From Ferruginibacter sp. (GTDB lineage Bacteria; Bacteroidota; Bacteroidia; Chitinophagales; Chitinophagaceae): a stretch of DNA of 64,000 nt. Position numbers and translations under genes: made by a program. Of the stretch, positions 63,890 to 64,000 are shown piece after piece (the first letter of the stretch is position 1; each line of letters begins with the position of its first letter). Below the pieces are notes generated by a model that saw only the letters and a list, made by a program, of their open reading frames with translations, did no database searches and was not told the origin of the DNA. Location of the stretch: positions 110,767 to 174,766 of the forward strand of contig JAURKC010000030.1 in assembly GCA_030831945.1 (NCBI GenBank), given 5' to 3'.

Positions 63890-64000
63890 TTTTACTTTTT
63901 TGCCTTGATGCAAAAAAGTAACAAAAAAAATCAATCCTGCGAATAAAAAGGCTGAAATTTGAAATATCAGCCTAAAATCAAGGAACTCGCAGGTGGAGTA
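63890..64000. repeat. Structured intergenic repeat, second copy (cut by window end)
   Basis: 111 bases that match 8349-8459 with five differences by my hand alignment, including the 12-base-arm hairpin (63892-63903 with 63910-63921) and the first arm of the long inverted repeat. It lies 134 bases after the GH20 stop and runs off the window. The bases between the stop and the repeat hold nothing I can name. Confidence 0.85.

Noticed and set aside
1..64000. CRISPR arrays, tRNA/rRNA genes, prophage or insertion sequences
   Set aside because: Looked for by eye on both strands; no regularly spaced repeats, cloverleaf candidates or transposase/phage genes were found.

Overview
The window is AT-rich chromosomal DNA from a member of the Bacteroidota, most likely from the Chitinophagaceae or a near relative. 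The family-level placement is inference; the phylum is well supported. Evidence for the phylum: perfect TAnnTTTG -7 promoter boxes, a TamL-type lipoprotein TamA homologue, a fused SecDF, a type IX secretion (T9SS) plug protein, a PorP/SprF protein beside a large cargo with a type-B sorting domain, a GLPGLI protein paired with an outer-membrane barrel, and a class 3-type ProRS. No phage, insertion sequence, CRISPR array, tRNA or rRNA gene was seen.

Layout. 1-8342: the start of lon (minus), then cca, a pRiA4b ORF-3-like gene and miaA, an outer-membrane pair (FadL/OmpP1-like barrel and an Asn/Tyr-rich lipoprotein), proS and truB. 8343-8768: a structured intergenic repeat whose second copy begins at 63890. 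8769-18510: tamL, an rRNA/tRNA 2'-O-methyltransferase, a LolC/E-like permease divergent from the T9SS plug gene, the SRP RNA, a GH43 glycosidase, an OB-fold protein with a YceI protein, a PepSY-like protein and an NAD(P)-binding protein. 18715-27934: a complete tryptophan operon with a leader-peptide attenuator (leader peptide with three consecutive Trp codons, antiterminator, terminator) and the order trpE-G-D-C-F-F-GNAT-B-A-tlpA. 28003-44188: methylmalonyl-CoA mutase large subunit, an IscA/ErpA-type protein, secDF, a class A beta-lactamase-fold lipoprotein, a barrel plus GLPGLI pair, a CrtA-like protein, an RluE-type pseudouridine synthase, a MATE exporter and small enzymes. 44349-49751: a 1448-residue PKD-repeat T9SS cargo followed by its PorP/SprF partner. 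49870-63755: a carbohydrate locus.

The carbohydrate locus has two modules. One five-gene minus-strand run (61241 down to 54262) encodes an uncharacterised propeller plus helical-barrel protein, a BNR sialidase-like protein, a ceramidase-N-domain protein, MurQ and an FHS-family sugar permease, with a GH20 hexosaminidase divergent from it. The other four-gene minus-strand run (53338 down to 49870) encodes a HUMPS-family aldolase/decarboxylase, a zinc-type dehydrogenase without the structural-zinc cysteines, an SDR and a TIM-barrel isomerase, with a DUF1080 (3-keto-glycoside hydrolase family) gene divergent from it. Together they suggest uptake and breakdown of amino-sugar glycans alongside an oxidative sugar route; the substrates are inferred.

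The strongest signals for a second look are the trp attenuator, the tandem trpF genes with an embedded acetyltransferase, the long inverted-repeat element at 8349-8660 and 63890-64000, the run of genes whose -7 box abuts the start codon (predicted leaderless mRNAs), and the sugar locus.
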